Positions 8,548-20,700 of a stretch of 64,000 nucleotides of DNA are shown here, piece by piece. The position numbers were made by a program, and so were the translations under genes. Within the stretch, counting starts at the first letter, position 1. Each line of letters starts with the position of its first letter. Below the pieces are notes generated by a model that saw only the letters and a program-made list of their open reading frames with translations, had not been told where the DNA came from and made no database searches. The DNA is from Pectobacterium parmentieri (GTDB lineage: Bacteria; Pseudomonadota; Gammaproteobacteria; Enterobacterales; Enterobacteriaceae). The stretch spans positions 3,162,001 through 3,226,000 of the forward strand of contig NZ_CP015749.1 in assembly GCF_001742145.1 (NCBI RefSeq), in the 5' to 3' direction.

Positions 8548-10677
8548 TCAGAATGACAGCTCGCGGATTAGCACAGCGGATACCACTTTCCAGCCGCGAA
8601 TCAATAGGCTTTGTGCTTCACCGTCCATCACCACCGTGCCACGCAGTACCTGCGGCTGAATGCGATAATCGGCAGGCAGGCTGAGCAATACACGATACAC
8701 GGCCTGTTCAGGGTGCAGCTTGCGCTGTGCATCGCTCAGCGTGGCAATATCACCGCCATATACGGAGGCGAGTTCCGGTGCCGCATTCAGATCGCGGGTC
8801 GCGGTACTGGCGATTTCCACAATCGTGAGCGGCAACGATGAACGGCTGACATCCTGTAAATAAAACGTGCCTTTTGCACCAGTGCTGAGGCGCTGCCAGT
8901 CTTTCTCCGACACGAAGGCTTCCACCAGTCCACCGGTTGGTTTGGTCACCACCGCCAGCCACTCGCCCTGCCCCAGCCACTCGCCTGCTTCCAGCGGTGT
9001 CGCCATATCAGCCACTACGCCGTCTATCGGCGCACGCACCGTCAACTGCTCAGACTGGCGCTGTAATACCTGCAACTTTTGCAGTGCGGCTTCATGCTCC
9101 TGCTTCACGCGTTGGTGATCGCCTGCGGCTTCCTTGTTGAAAACCTGAAAAGTGCTTTGCCAGTTCAATGTCGCAATCTGGCGTTCAAGCTGTTGCCGTT
9201 CATGCGCCAATGCATCAGACGACAGCGTAAACAGCGTTTGCCCGGCATGCACAGGCTGACCAACCTGCACCTCAATGCGCTGAATCATCGCAGGCACGGG
9301 CATGTACAGGCTGCTTTGCTGTTCCGCCCGCAGCAGCGCAGGTGCATACACGCTACGCTGCCAGGGGATCATCAGCAAGATCAGAACCACTGCGCTCACC
9401 GCCAGCGTTGTCGTCATATTACGGTTCATACGGTAATCCTTACGGCGTTTACTCCATTCGCGTACTTCATTCACCACGGGCATCACCACGAAATAGCCGA
9501 TTTCAATCGCAAAAAGCAGCATCCCCAATAGCTTGAACGCCATGTGGTAAACCAGAATCGCGATACCGGTAAACAGAAAGAAACGGTATATCCACACCGC
9601 AAAGGCATACCCCACCAGCGTGCGTTGCAGCCAACGGGGAAAGTGCTCCGGTGGCGCATCGCCTAAGCCGAAAAGCCATTCCCGCATCTTCCAGCGACCG
9701 ATAGCAAAACCTCGGTTTTGCAGATTCGGTACCTGTAATCCATCAGAAAGCAGGAAATAGCCGTCGAAGCGCATCAGCGGGCTGAGATTAATCGCCAGTG
9801 TCATGATCCACGTCGTCGTCGCCAGCATAAATGCGGCGCTGCGCAACATACCGTCCGGCAAGAAGCTCCATGCCAACGTCGCCCACGCCGCCAACGCCAG
9901 TTCGGTCATCATACCCGCAGCACCAATCGCCATCCGCTGTCGGCGGCGGGTAAGCTTCCACGAACCGGACGTATCGGTGTACAGCACCGGCATCATCACC
10001 AGAAACGCAACCCCCATGGTGGCAACCCGCGCACCAAAGCGCTTACAGGTGTAGGCGTGACCGAACTCATGCAAAATCTTGGTAACGCACAGCGTCAGCC
10101 CTGCCAGCGCCGCCCCTTCCAGCGTGAAGAAATGTAGAAACGTGTGCTTGAACGTCTCCCACTGGCGTCCGGCGAGGAATAACCCCAACGCGGCCACCAG
10201 CAGCGTCAGTTTGAGAAAAGTACGACTGAAAAAGGGTTCAATCCACGGCAGGGTTGCCGCCAGAAAGCGATCCGGGTGCCATAAAGGAATGCGGAAGAAC
10301 AGATAATTCTTTAGCAGCTTGCGCCAAATCGAAACACGCGATTGCTCTACCTGACGGGTAAACTGCGCCAGCGCGTCATCGCCGGAAACTCGCGTCAGGC
10401 TGTTAGCCTGCAAGAAACGGTTGAAGTACTGCACATCGCTGTCATCGAGCGTCAGTGCAGAAGTCTGGTTAATCTCGGCGACAATCTGCGCGGCGTTCCC
10501 CACCGACCAGCGCGATAACATCGCCATTTCTGCCCAGCCGATACGAAAATAGAGGCCACGCAGCGGATCTTCCAGTGTCCAACTGGGCGAACCGTCACGG
10601 TTAGCCGGCCCCGCGTGCAGGATCAGTTCATCGCGCAGCGGACTGAGTCCGGCGGCTGGCGTAGCCCCCTCGGCCAT
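8548..10677 (-). CDS. site-2-protease (M50)/HlyD fusion, presumed exporter subunit
   Basis: 709-residue inner-membrane protein. About ten hydrophobic segments enclose an M50 metalloprotease core: HEFGH near residues 203-207 and the distal ligand motif RFDGYF near 304-309, so the zinc site looks complete. From about residue 425 a single helix leads to a periplasmic HlyD-like half (lipoyl-like PVPAMIQRIEVQVGQPVHAG, coiled coil, then RAPIDGVV). The ATG chosen lies two bases after the upstream HlyD stop; an in-frame TTG is 18 bases earlier. It is last in the run behind the giant protein gene. Whether it moves, cleaves or retains that protein is unknown. Confidence 0.8.
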   Translation of the reverse strand: MAEGATPAAGLSPLRDELILHAGPANRDGSPSWTLEDPLRGLYFRIGWAEMAMLSRWSVGNAAQIVAEINQTSALTLDDSDVQYFNRFLQANSLTRVSGDDALAQFTRQVEQSRVSIWRKLLKNYLFFRIPLWHPDRFLAATLPWIEPFFSRTFLKLTLLVAALGLFLAGRQWETFKHTFLHFFTLEGAALAGLTLCVTKILHEFGHAYTCKRFGARVATMGVAFLVMMPVLYTDTSGSWKLTRRRQRMAIGAAGMMTELALAAWATLAWSFLPDGMLRSAAFMLATTTWIMTLAINLSPLMRFDGYFLLSDGLQVPNLQNRGFAIGRWKMREWLFGLGDAPPEHFPRWLQRTLVGYAFAVWIYRFFLFTGIAILVYHMAFKLLGMLLFAIEIGYFVVMPVVNEVREWSKRRKDYRMNRNMTTTLAVSAVVLILLMIPWQRSVYAPALLRAEQQSSLYMPVPAMIQRIEVQVGQPVHAGQTLFTLSSDALAHERQQLERQIATLNWQSTFQVFNKEAAGDHQRVKQEHEAALQKLQVLQRQSEQLTVRAPIDGVVADMATPLEAGEWLGQGEWLAVVTKPTGGLVEAFVSEKDWQRLSTGAKGTFYLQDVSRSSLPLTIVEIASTATRDLNAAPELASVYGGDIATLSDAQRKLHPEQAVYRVLLSLPADYRIQPQVLRGTVVMDGEAQSLLIRGWKVVSAVLIRELSF

Positions 10678-10679
10678 CG

Positions 10680-12035
10680 TTAGACACCTAACCAAACGCG
10701 CAGGGATGCCAGCGGTTTACGTAGCAGATAAACAAACAGCACCGTGCGTTTTCCGTATAGCTTAGCCGTGCCTTTCAGGCCCACCCGAAGCTGCGGATCA
10801 TCCTGCGTAAAACGCGCGCGCAGCCGATAGGCCATCACATTATCCGGCGTCGGGGCGGCGCGATAGCCGATCTGTTCAAGTCGCGCTTCTTGTGCTGAAT
10901 TCGGTGCCACATTGAGGAACAGGCGGACATCCGCGCCGTTTTCCAGCGCAATCGCATCCGCCGCAGGCAATTGGATCTCCAGTTCCACATCGTGTGGATC
11001 GGCGATCATCATGATACGTTCGCCGACCGCTACCGAGCGCCCAATCCAGTCACTGGCATCATCCAGAATCGCCACGCCGTCACGCGGGGAAACAAGCTGC
11101 ATACGTTCCTGCTGACGTTGCAGAAAATCCATGTCGCTCTGCGCCTGTTCGCGGCGGCTTTGCAGCACGGCCAGACTGGCTTTACTGTTGGCATCAAACA
11201 ACGCCTGTTGCTGTGCCTGACGGTATTGGGCATCGGCAGTCGCAAAAGCCTGCCGAGCCGATTCCAGCCGATTTTCCAGTTCGCGCACGTCCAGCCTCAC
11301 CAGCGGTTGGTTAGCGCTAACGGTTTGATTGGGCCGAACCAGAATGTCATCCACCACGCCCGCGACAGGAGCGCGAACCATCACCGGACGATGGGCGACG
11401 ATCTCCGCCGGAGCCAGCACCGACTGACGAACGGGGAGCAATAAGATCAGCACTAGCGCCACCAGCGCGGCAACAATCAGACGGCGTTTTTTCGGACTGG
11501 TTTTGACCTGACGACGGCGCACTTTACACAGGCTTAACCATGCATGTGCATAGGCGTCTGCCAGCTTTTCCAACAGGATGATTTCGGCAGGCAACCATGC
11601 GCTGTCCCGTGCTAACACCAGCACCAGCGGCGCATCACCTTGTGCCACGCGCAGCGGTAACCAGAGTAAAAATTCCGGCAGATGCTCCTGCCACAGTTGG
11701 CGATCGTCTGTGGGCAAATCCCGAAAACTGAGCGCCTGCGTTTGACGTCCTTCTTCCCGCCACTGCCGACACAGGCGGCTAAATTCGGTGCAAAACGGCG
11801 CATTGTGATCGAGCGAGGCCAGCCCAGACGCGGCCTGCAAACGCCGTTTATCGCAATCCCACAGCAGCGCCTGACGATATTTCACCAGATTGTGCGTTTC
11901 ATTGACGATAAAAAACGCCAGTTCATCCAGCGTTTCTCGCGCTCTGGCGCGGCTTTGCAACTGTAACAGTTCGGCCAGCAGCACCAGCCGGGTATCCTGT
12001 TCAGTTTGTGCTGCGGTCGTGTTCCGTTCGGTCAT
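10680..12035 (-). CDS. HlyD-family adaptor with cytosolic GAF-like domain
   Basis: 451 residues. The first 180 are soluble and cytosolic, with a helical then alpha/beta layout like a GAF domain (YRQALLWDCDKRRLQAASGL). One membrane helix (about 187-206) follows, then a periplasmic adaptor: paired lipoyl half-motifs (VRAPVAGVVDDILVRPNQTV and MQLVSPRDGVAILDD) around a coiled coil of about 80 residues. It overlaps the upstream adaptor gene by four bases and abuts the M50 gene. The cytosolic domain is unusual for an adaptor and may take the place of an ATPase contact or sense a small molecule (inference). Confidence 0.8.
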   Translation of the reverse strand: MTERNTTAAQTEQDTRLVLLAELLQLQSRARARETLDELAFFIVNETHNLVKYRQALLWDCDKRRLQAASGLASLDHNAPFCTEFSRLCRQWREEGRQTQALSFRDLPTDDRQLWQEHLPEFLLWLPLRVAQGDAPLVLVLARDSAWLPAEIILLEKLADAYAHAWLSLCKVRRRQVKTSPKKRRLIVAALVALVLILLLPVRQSVLAPAEIVAHRPVMVRAPVAGVVDDILVRPNQTVSANQPLVRLDVRELENRLESARQAFATADAQYRQAQQQALFDANSKASLAVLQSRREQAQSDMDFLQRQQERMQLVSPRDGVAILDDASDWIGRSVAVGERIMMIADPHDVELEIQLPAADAIALENGADVRLFLNVAPNSAQEARLEQIGYRAAPTPDNVMAYRLRARFTQDDPQLRVGLKGTAKLYGKRTVLFVYLLRKPLASLRVWLGV

Positions 12036-12790
12036 GGTGACACGCTGCCTGCTGCTTCAGGCGGTACAATTTGCGCTACGCCGCTCATACCCGGCAGTAA
12101 TCCAGCGGTGGATTGGGTTATCCGGCCAAAGACCTTCACCGACTGGCTAACCGGGTCGATGACCGACGAGAGGCGGCTGATTTCAGCCGGATAACTCAGG
12201 CCAGTTTCATCCAGCGTGACCTGAAAAGCACTGCCCTGCTTTAACCACACTAACCAACGCGACGGAACGATCATTTCCAGCTCGAACGCGCTGTCATCAT
12301 AGATCGCCAGCAGTTCTTTGCCTTCCGGCACCGATTCCCAGCGCTTGACCTTGGTTTCCGTGACGCGACCAGAGAACGGCGCTTTAATGGCACAGCGTTG
12401 CAGCATCGCACGATTGACGCCGCTTTCCGCCTGCGCCATCGACACCGACGATCGTGCCTGATCGACATCCGACAGGCTGATCGAATTGAGCTTATCCAAC
12501 CGATCGGCAATCGCCAGTTTCTTACGCGCGGCATTCTCTGCGGCGTTTGAATAATTCAGCTTCTCGCGCAGCACGGTGCAGTCAAACGTGAGCAGCGTAT
12601 CGCCCTGCTTGAAGTGTTCGCCTTCTTTCACGGCAATATCCGTCACTTTTCCGGCAATTTCGCTGGATAACACGGTATAGCGCTGTGCGCTAAGCTGCAC
12701 GCGAATGTCTCCCTGTGTCGCGGCCTGCCCCCATAGGGGCAGACTTAACGCACTGACCAGCAACAGCGGACGCATCATGCCGACAGCCAT
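12032..12790 (-). CDS. short periplasmic HlyD/RND-type adaptor
   Basis: 252-residue adaptor with a signal peptide (about 24 residues, ending GQAA) and no further membrane helix. A first lipoyl half (IAGKVTDIAVKEGEHFKQGD), a short coiled coil, a second half (IKAPFSGRVTETKVKRWE) and a beta-barrel end follow. It is smaller than usual RND adaptors because the membrane-proximal domain is minimal. Its ATG overlaps the stop of the TolC-like gene (TAATG) and its stop overlaps the next gene (ATGA), so it is tightly coupled on both sides. It presumably bridges the two membranes with the other adaptors. Confidence 0.82.
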   Translation of the reverse strand: MAVGMMRPLLLVSALSLPLWGQAATQGDIRVQLSAQRYTVLSSEIAGKVTDIAVKEGEHFKQGDTLLTFDCTVLREKLNYSNAAENAARKKLAIADRLDKLNSISLSDVDQARSSVSMAQAESGVNRAMLQRCAIKAPFSGRVTETKVKRWESVPEGKELLAIYDDSAFELEMIVPSRWLVWLKQGSAFQVTLDETGLSYPAEISRLSSVIDPVSQSVKVFGRITQSTAGLLPGMSGVAQIVPPEAAGSVSP

Positions 12791-14586
12791 TAACGCGAGC
12801 CTCCCGCCTGTAAGGATTGCAGGTTATCCCACATATCGGTATTTACCACGCGGTAAGGTTTCCCCGCGTTAGCCACTGGCGTAACGGCAGCAGGCACGAT
12901 AGGTTTCGTCACTGGCGCAGTAGAAACGGCCTTGGTGGAAGCCGTCGTGGTAGCAGGCACCGCCGGTGTTGGCAGGGACAGACGCGGCACTGCAACGCCG
13001 CCTTTCTCAAGATTTCCGGTGGTGCGGGCAATCGAACTGCTCAGCGCCGCCAGACTGACATCGTTCACATTATCCGGTAGCACGTCCAGCCCTGCCGCCT
13101 GATAGACTGCGCCCAGCGCATTTTGCACATCGGCAAAACTGCGATCGCGTGCGCGCGTGGTCAGAATGGTTTCCGTGCTAACGCGCACCTGTTCCATCTG
13201 CGTCTCAGCGCGATGTTGTACGCTGAGCGTAGTCTGATTGAGGATACCGCGCTGAATCCGCGCCAGTTCCTGATAACGACCAAACATCTGCGTACTCTGC
13301 TGATATTCCTGCCAGGCAACATTCACCTGCGTCAACACCGCCATACGCAGCGCCTGACGACGGACTTCTGCCAGATCTTCATTCGCCTGCCCGGCACGTT
13401 TCACCGATGACCATGACAACACGTTCAGCAGGTTACCGCTGACCTGAACGCCCGCGCTCGCCCACTGGCTATTGACCAGATAGCTGTTGCTGTCGCCGTT
13501 AATACCAGCAAACAGTGACACACCCGGCAGCAGACGCAACAGCGATTTACGCGTTTCCAGTACGCTGTTGCGTGCCAGATAGCTCTCTTCGCGTACTTCC
13601 GGGCGTTTCACCATCGAGAAATTTTCCAGATCGTCGAGCGAGTAGGCCATTTTTGGCGCAACCAGACTGCTTTCATTGGGCACGACGACATCGTATTTGC
13701 TGGACGGGGGCAGGTTCATCAACGCCGCCAGACGGGATTTCGCCACCACCAGATCGCTGTCGACGATTTCCAACTGACGCACCATCTCCAGCATATTTTT
13801 CTGGAAACGCAGCGCCTCAACCGGTGCCAGCAAACGCTGTTGTTCGGTCTGACGCGCGTATTCCAACGCCTGACGCGCCTGCGTCAGCGCAGTCGTCACT
13901 TCCGGCTGCAAGCGCTGCGCCGTTGCCGCTTCCCAATACGCGGTACGCACCTGACGGGTAATATCCGCCACTACGCGACGACGGCGTTCTTCCGCGGCCA
14001 GCGATTTGTTCGCCTGCACTTTGGCATTGAAATAGCTGATACCGAAGTCCAGCACATTCCAGCTCATCGTCAGATCGGCAGTACGCATGGTCTGATCCTG
14101 GCTGGTAGAGGATTCCAGCGATTGCCGACCTGTTGTGACCGACTGACTGCTAGAGCCCGCTACATTATCGCGCGTTTGCAACCCGGCGCGGGCGGTCAGT
14201 TTAGGTAACAACATGTCCAGATTCTGCACGCCTAACAGGTCATCTTCCATCGCCTGTTCCATCAACGCGACCCGCTGTTGCAGGTTATATTTCAGCGCAC
14301 GGGCAATCGCCTCATCCAGCGTAATCGTACCGCGCACGGGTTCCTGATTAGCAAACATCTGCACTCTGTCACTCAATGCCTGTGCGGCCTGCTGCTCGAC
14401 CGTGACAGGCTCTGGTTTGACGGCACAGCCGGCCAACCCCAGACAGGCGAGGGTTACCGCGATCCGTAATGCCCGGGAACCTGCGGTGCGTGGTGTAGCC
14501 TCGTGTTGAACATTCTGCTGCTGACTGTCGTGTTGCTGGCTATCCCAGACATTCGCTATGTGCTGATTCACCCGGGTTCTCCCCAT
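12790..14586 (-). CDS. TolC-family outer-membrane lipoprotein
   Basis: 598-residue outer-membrane efflux protein. After a polar lead comes a lipoprotein signal with lipobox LAGC near residue 54, then the paired all-helical repeats of TolC proteins rich in Gln/Arg/Leu, and a proline/threonine-rich C-terminal tail. The annotated ATG has no ribosome site. A GTG 15 bases inside (14571) sits behind GGGGAG at good spacing and may be the true start. It is coupled to the downstream adaptor gene and is the presumed exit channel for the giant protein encoded just upstream. Confidence 0.83.
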   Translation of the reverse strand: MGRTRVNQHIANVWDSQQHDSQQQNVQHEATPRTAGSRALRIAVTLACLGLAGCAVKPEPVTVEQQAAQALSDRVQMFANQEPVRGTITLDEAIARALKYNLQQRVALMEQAMEDDLLGVQNLDMLLPKLTARAGLQTRDNVAGSSSQSVTTGRQSLESSTSQDQTMRTADLTMSWNVLDFGISYFNAKVQANKSLAAEERRRRVVADITRQVRTAYWEAATAQRLQPEVTTALTQARQALEYARQTEQQRLLAPVEALRFQKNMLEMVRQLEIVDSDLVVAKSRLAALMNLPPSSKYDVVVPNESSLVAPKMAYSLDDLENFSMVKRPEVREESYLARNSVLETRKSLLRLLPGVSLFAGINGDSNSYLVNSQWASAGVQVSGNLLNVLSWSSVKRAGQANEDLAEVRRQALRMAVLTQVNVAWQEYQQSTQMFGRYQELARIQRGILNQTTLSVQHRAETQMEQVRVSTETILTTRARDRSFADVQNALGAVYQAAGLDVLPDNVNDVSLAALSSSIARTTGNLEKGGVAVPRLSLPTPAVPATTTASTKAVSTAPVTKPIVPAAVTPVANAGKPYRVVNTDMWDNLQSLQAGGSR

Positions 14587-14610
14587 ATTCTATTTGTCTG
14601 TTCCCTTCAT

Positions 14611-14643
14611 CTTGCAGGCGGTGGATTGATTACCGCCTGCAAG
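14611..14643 (-). other. 12-bp perfect hairpin between giant protein gene and export genes
   Basis: CTTGCAGGCGGT and ACCGCCTGCAAG pair perfectly around a 9-base loop. It lies 58 bases after the giant gene's stop. No U-tract follows on the minus strand, so partial termination, RNase protection or an expression step-down between the cargo and export genes is more likely than full termination. Confidence 0.65.
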
Positions 14644-14701
14644 CGCCTGGGTTAATGGTTAAGTAAATAAAATCTCGTCTCAATATTCAGCCTGCAATGT
14701 G

Positions 14702-17700
14702 CTACGCACGCAGGCTGCTCAATTCACCGAGTGCTGCCAGCAGCGCATCTTGTTCCGGCTGATGCTGACGCAATTGCTCGGTAAAGGCGGTTTTCCCTGC
14801 TGGCGCTACTCGCTCCACATCCCTGTTGTCAGTGGCGTGGGATGGTAGTTGCATCGCACCACGGCCCGTCGCCATCGTAGCCCCCTCGCCCTGCCCAGTT
14901 TGCAGCGTGATCGGCACCGTCCGGCTGGTGCCATCTGCGGCTTGGGCTTTCAGCACCAGTTGAATTTGATTTACCTGCACTGCGCTGGCATCGGTAATGC
15001 TCACCACGCCGCTGCGAGCATCAAACTGTACCCACGCAGGTAGTGGACGCCCGTTCGCCAGTTGCAACGTCAGCGTGGCATTACCTTCACGCACGCTGAA
15101 CATCCGTTGCGGCAAGCTAAAAGTGAGCGCACCAGAGGCATCGGGTTGTAATGCGCCCTGCACGCTACTGAACGCCGATTCCAATGCAGTTGCCTGACCG
15201 CGTACACTCAGGAACAGGTTGGAATCCGCCGGGGAGACTGTCGCGCCGTCGCGCACGGCAGTGTTAGCACGAGAAGAGAAGTTGACCTGCTCCAGCGTCG
15301 GCATCAATTGTGACATCACAGGATCGAGCACCCAAGGTGCATCCGACTGGCGTGCCGTATCAGCATCGCCTTGGCGCACCGCGTCGATGATGGTGTTAGT
15401 CGGTGACGGTTGTGTTTCAGAGCGGGACAGATCGGCGACAATCGCCCCCAGCGGCTGTTCACGTTCTCTTTCGCTCGCATCAGCGGGCAGGCTCACGCCC
15501 TGATGCACCAGAATTACTGGAGTCGCGGTGGTGGTGTTATCAGGCTCCGTCGGCGTGCCAGGATCAACTGGCGTTGAGGCTGCATTGATCGTCAGCGCCA
15601 CATTCAGCGCCGTCGCGTTGCCCGCGCTGTCCGTAGCGGTAATCGTCAGGTTGAACGACCCCGCCGTTGACGGGGTGCCGCTGAGAGTACGGGTTGCGCT
15701 ATCAAAGCGCACACCGTCTGGCAATCGCGTACTGTCAACGGTAAACGTCAGCACATCATTTTCAGGATCGGTAAACAGTGAATCCGGTAAGGTATAAGTC
15801 CAGCGAGTACCAACCTGTGCGACAGGCGGGGTAAATGCAGCACTATTTCCCACAGGCGCTTGATTCACACTGTCAGAAATCGTCACCGTCGTTTCATAAG
15901 GCGTGGAATCCTGTACTCCATCATTCAGTACCACGCGGAGTGCCACAGAGCTCTCATTAACCACGACCGTGCTGCGCCAACCTATCTGGCGCACAAGAGC
16001 AGTCGCCTCATCACGGGAAAGGCTGGCGGTAAACGTTACAGAGGCCCGACCATCAGCCTGACTCAACGTTGCCACAGGTTGTCCATCTTTACTGATAACG
16101 TTACCTGCGACGGTAAAACCGTTGCCAGCAATCAGCTCAAAACGATCGTTTGATGAAGGCGATTCGCTACGCTGAAACACAACCGACGCCCCACGGTAAT
16201 CCCCTGCCCCGCCATCTGCGGCATCTAATTCCGCATCGCTGAGTGTCAATGTCGGTACTGCCGCTACCGCAGATCCTCCATTGGTATAGAAAGCACTTAG
16301 CGGAGTCTGGTGCAGAACCACCAGAGAATTGGCAAGGATGATGAGCTCACCTCGTGGTGATACCGCAATTTTCTGGGCATTCGCCAGATTATTCTGGGCA
16401 TCAATACGTTCCAACGTGTCTGCCGAATAATAAGCCAGAGAACCATCGGATAAGGCGACATACAGCGTTTTATCATCCGCTGACAGTGAAATGTCTTCCA
16501 CCGTCGCGGTGCCACTGATGGTGCCCAAATGCGTTAACGTCCCGGCAGCATTGAGGCGGAAGGCATCTATCTTCAACGGATGGTTATTTACCGTGGTTTC
16601 CCCTTCCCATGTGGAGGAACTGGTTCGGCTATTCGCGATAAAGATCGTCTGCCCATCGGCACTGACAGATAAATGTTGCACATAGTCCAGATTCACGACC
16701 TTACCGGTGCTGTCCGTCTCCCCTGAATGGAGATTCGTCAGCGGGGTCAACTGACCTGTTTCACTATTACGTTGATAAACAATGAGGGATGAACCGTTGC
16801 TGGGGTTGGTAACCACATAAACTTTATCCCCCTGCGTGATGACTTCCGTCGGTGCCCAGAGATAAGGCGGTCTTGACATATCGTTATCGAGCGCTTGAAT
16901 ACGGGTAAGTGTACCGGTAGTCGTATCTCGTCCATAAACGATAACCGTCTCCCGATCCATCAGATACAGGCTTTTCCCATCATCCGACAGCGTAATCTGC
17001 GCCGCATCCCAGATCTGTTTCAGAGAGCTTTGCTCTGTCAGATTGCCTTCACTATCGAGTGTGAAGGTAACAATAATGCCTTCGCTGCTATTTCTTTGCA
17101 GAGCGTATAAATTTGCACCATCAGACGTCATTTGGAGTTGAATGACGCCGCTGGCAATAGCGCTCGTGCGCACGTGCGTCAACGTACCATCAGCATTGCG
17201 GCTAAACAGCGCAATGTGGCCTTGCCGGTCGGCAATATATACGCGACTACCGTCAGCAGACACCGCGCTATTCGTTGAACCTGTCAGACCAAATGCGGAC
17301 AATTCCAGCGTCTGGAGCCGATCCAAATCGCCGAATGACAGAACAGGATCGGTATTTACGGCGGGAACATCATTAATCTGTGTGATGCCGATAAGTAAAG
17401 CGACATCCTGAGACACCAGATAGCGGTCGGATAATGTTACCGTCACCGCCACCTGCGCAGCAGGCACATGACTGTCGCTGGCGTAAGTAATCTGGCGCAG
17501 CGCGTTCTGCACGTCTTCCGTGGTCGGAATTGTGCTCGAATCCGCGTTGAAACGGATCGTCAACACACCATCTTGGTTAGTCACCTGACCAATGGTGACA
17601 CCGTCTTTCTGGAGCGAATCACCCGATAACGTCAGGCCATTACCCGCATTGAAGCCAATCTTATCGAGCGCAGTTTTGCCGTCGCCCAGCGTCACCTTCA

Positions 17701-20700
17701 ACGTCGCACCGTCATAGTTACCTTTGCCGCCGTTGAGTTTGTCCATCTGCGTATCGGATACCGTTACGTCAGGTGCCAACACAATAGGATCGGCGCGTTC
17801 GGTATACGTAGGCATCGTATCCGGCATCGTGATAGTCGGCGCGGTATTGGCTTCTGCCGCAGGTACCAGCGTCAGCGTAATCGCCTGCTTCAACGTGGTT
17901 TCCGGTGCGGTGCCGCTGTACTGATGTTCCTTAACCATCAGAGTAATGTGTCGCTCCCCGCTGGTATCACTCCCCAGATAGTTGTAACTGATACTATCAA
18001 TCAGCGTCGCCGTCTCACTGCTCCCCCGCGATGCATAGAGTATTACCGTAGCTTTACCTTCACTATTCACGGACACGCTATACTGCATGTCATTGGCTGT
18101 GCGCGGTGCTCCGTTAGAAGGAACAAGCACAATCGTATTGCCTTCCACATTGATCGCTTCATTCGGCCCAGACTTATCGAACGTCAGCACTACCTGCCAA
18201 ATATCTTGCCCGCTTTCGATGGTGTTGATATTGGTATCTTTAAACAGTTTGACGAACTCGCCGTTGCCCGGAATCTGTGGGTTCAGTACCGTGGTATTTA
18301 ATTCTGCAGGATTATTTATGCCAATGAGATCGACAGTGATATCACTACTTGCCGTGTTGTTATCGCCATCATTAATACTGAAGGTGAATGTCGGCGACGA
18401 TCCCGCCTGTTCAGGATCTTTGCTGCTGTTGAGATAGGTGATCTGGCGCAGAACATTCTGCGCATCGGCTTTGGTTGCCGCACCAATGAATTTAACGGTC
18501 AAGACGCCATTAACCTGCGTAAAGGTGGCGATCGCGGTGCCATTTTTGACGATATTGTCCCCATCCAGCGTTAAACCGTTACCCGGCTTAAGGCCAAAGA
18601 TGTCTTCTTGTAACCCACCGTCTTGTCGGCCCACAGTAATGCTCGCGCGGTTATAGTTACCCTCACCATTATTTAACGCATCGAGCTGCGGATCGGACAA
18701 ACGGCCAGAGGGCAGCAGCACCGTTGCATCATTACCTTCGGTATAGGTGGCACCAGCCGTACCAATATCCAACACATGGATCTTATCGCCGCCAATCAGA
18801 TACAACTGCTTGCCATCGGCGCTCAGCTCCACGTTTCGCAGATCCGAGAAGAAAAGATCGATCGGGCTATCCCAACTGCCGCTAATCGTGTCCTTCCACG
18901 TCAGGCTACCGTCTTCGGCACGGGAGAAGACGGTGATGTTCTTACCGATCACAAACAGCGCCGTTCCATCAGCAGAAACCACAAGACCGGTTGCCAGCGC
19001 TTCACCGGTATCGCCCCCGTCATCGGTGATTGACGTTGTATCCGTAAGCGAGAGCGCACCATTGGCTCCCACCGTTATCGTATTGAGCGTGTACTGAATT
19101 CCATCAGCATTAATCGCATACAGCGTTTTGCCATCAGGCGATAGCGCAAGCCCATTGATGTAATACTCACCCGTTCCCGTAAGCTGGCTAGCCTGAGCCA
19201 ACACGCCTTGGTCGCTAATACTGAACGCGGTAACGCCAACAGTACCGCCGGAACCGGATACGAACAGGTAACGCCCGGTAGGATCAAGCACCAGGCGGCT
19301 CGCACCGATCAAATCATCCGCCTGAGAAACCGATGTCAGCTTGCCGTCCGCTTCACGCTTAAACACCAGCACGCTGCGCTCGTCATTCTCGCCATTGGGC
19401 TGTGACGCCGTTATAAAGAGATAATCGCCCTGCGAAACAATATGGGAACGCACATCCAGCGAACGCCCCCCCAGCGCTGCCGCATCAAGGACACCTGCTT
19501 GCGTTAGTTGACCGTCACTACCAACGCGGAAAAAGGTCACCGCGTTGTCTTCACTGCCCACCACATACAGGTACTGCCCATCAGCAGACAGGAGCACATC
19601 TGACGCGCCGGCCAATCCGGCATTATCCACAATCTTATCGTTTTGCTCCGTCTCATTGTTGTAAACGGAGTGGTAATTAAAGAAGGTCTGCGATAGGGTA
19701 AATTTGCCTTCTTCGTTACGGATAAACACACTCAGCACCGCAGAACCACTATCTGGTGAACTCACGACATAGAGGGTTTTGCCATCCGCAGACAGTTGGC
19801 TGTCTTTTACCCCAACCAGCACATCACCAAAACTATTGGGATCGTAGCCATCAATCGCGTAATCATTTTTAAGGGAACTGGATTCGCCGCCAAGCGTTGG
19901 CATTTGCGTAGGATCGCCATCCACCGTCAGCGTGACATGACGCTCCGCGCTGCCACCATTGGTATCGGCAGCTTTTACTGTCAGCTCATATTGCCCTGCC
20001 TGACCGTTTTCCAGCATACCGCTGATGGTGAAGTTGGCGGCATCAAAACTTAGCCCTTCCGGCAGTCCCTCAACGGATAACACGAAGGGATCATTTTCTT
20101 TGTCACTAAACAGCGCATCGGGTAACGTCACCTCATAATGTGTACCCACCTGCGCGTTTCCTAGCGTCAGTTCTGTATCCGTTGCTTCCGGTGCGTTGTT
20201 AAGGATCAGCCCCATACTTAACGTGGCAGATTTATTGCCATCACCGATTTTAATGACCATATCGATGCGCGTCGGTACAGTTTCTGCACTATTACGGTAC
20301 GTCACCTGCTGCAAAATCCTATTGGCAACCGTCTTAGAGATAGATGCTGTTACACTAACGGTGATCGTTCCTTCTGCGATCTTCACGTCAGCAATTTTGT
20401 TACCATTCAGCAGGAGAGAACCCTCTTCCAGCGTCAAATCTTGGCTTTCCGCCAGCCCAAATACATCGTCGGCAGAGACCCCGCCTGAACGTGTAATCGT
20501 GAGGGTAATCCCTTGATAATCACTCAGGCCATCCATGTCGATATCAGAAAATGCAATCCCCTGAGCAAAAGGTGTGCTGGCAGATACCGCGCTATAAGGG
20601 GCATAGACCAATGCACTGGATACCATCACCCCCGTATTAAAGTAGCGGGCACCGGTATACAACGATTTGCCATCTTCCGATAACGTCAGCGTCGTGACAG

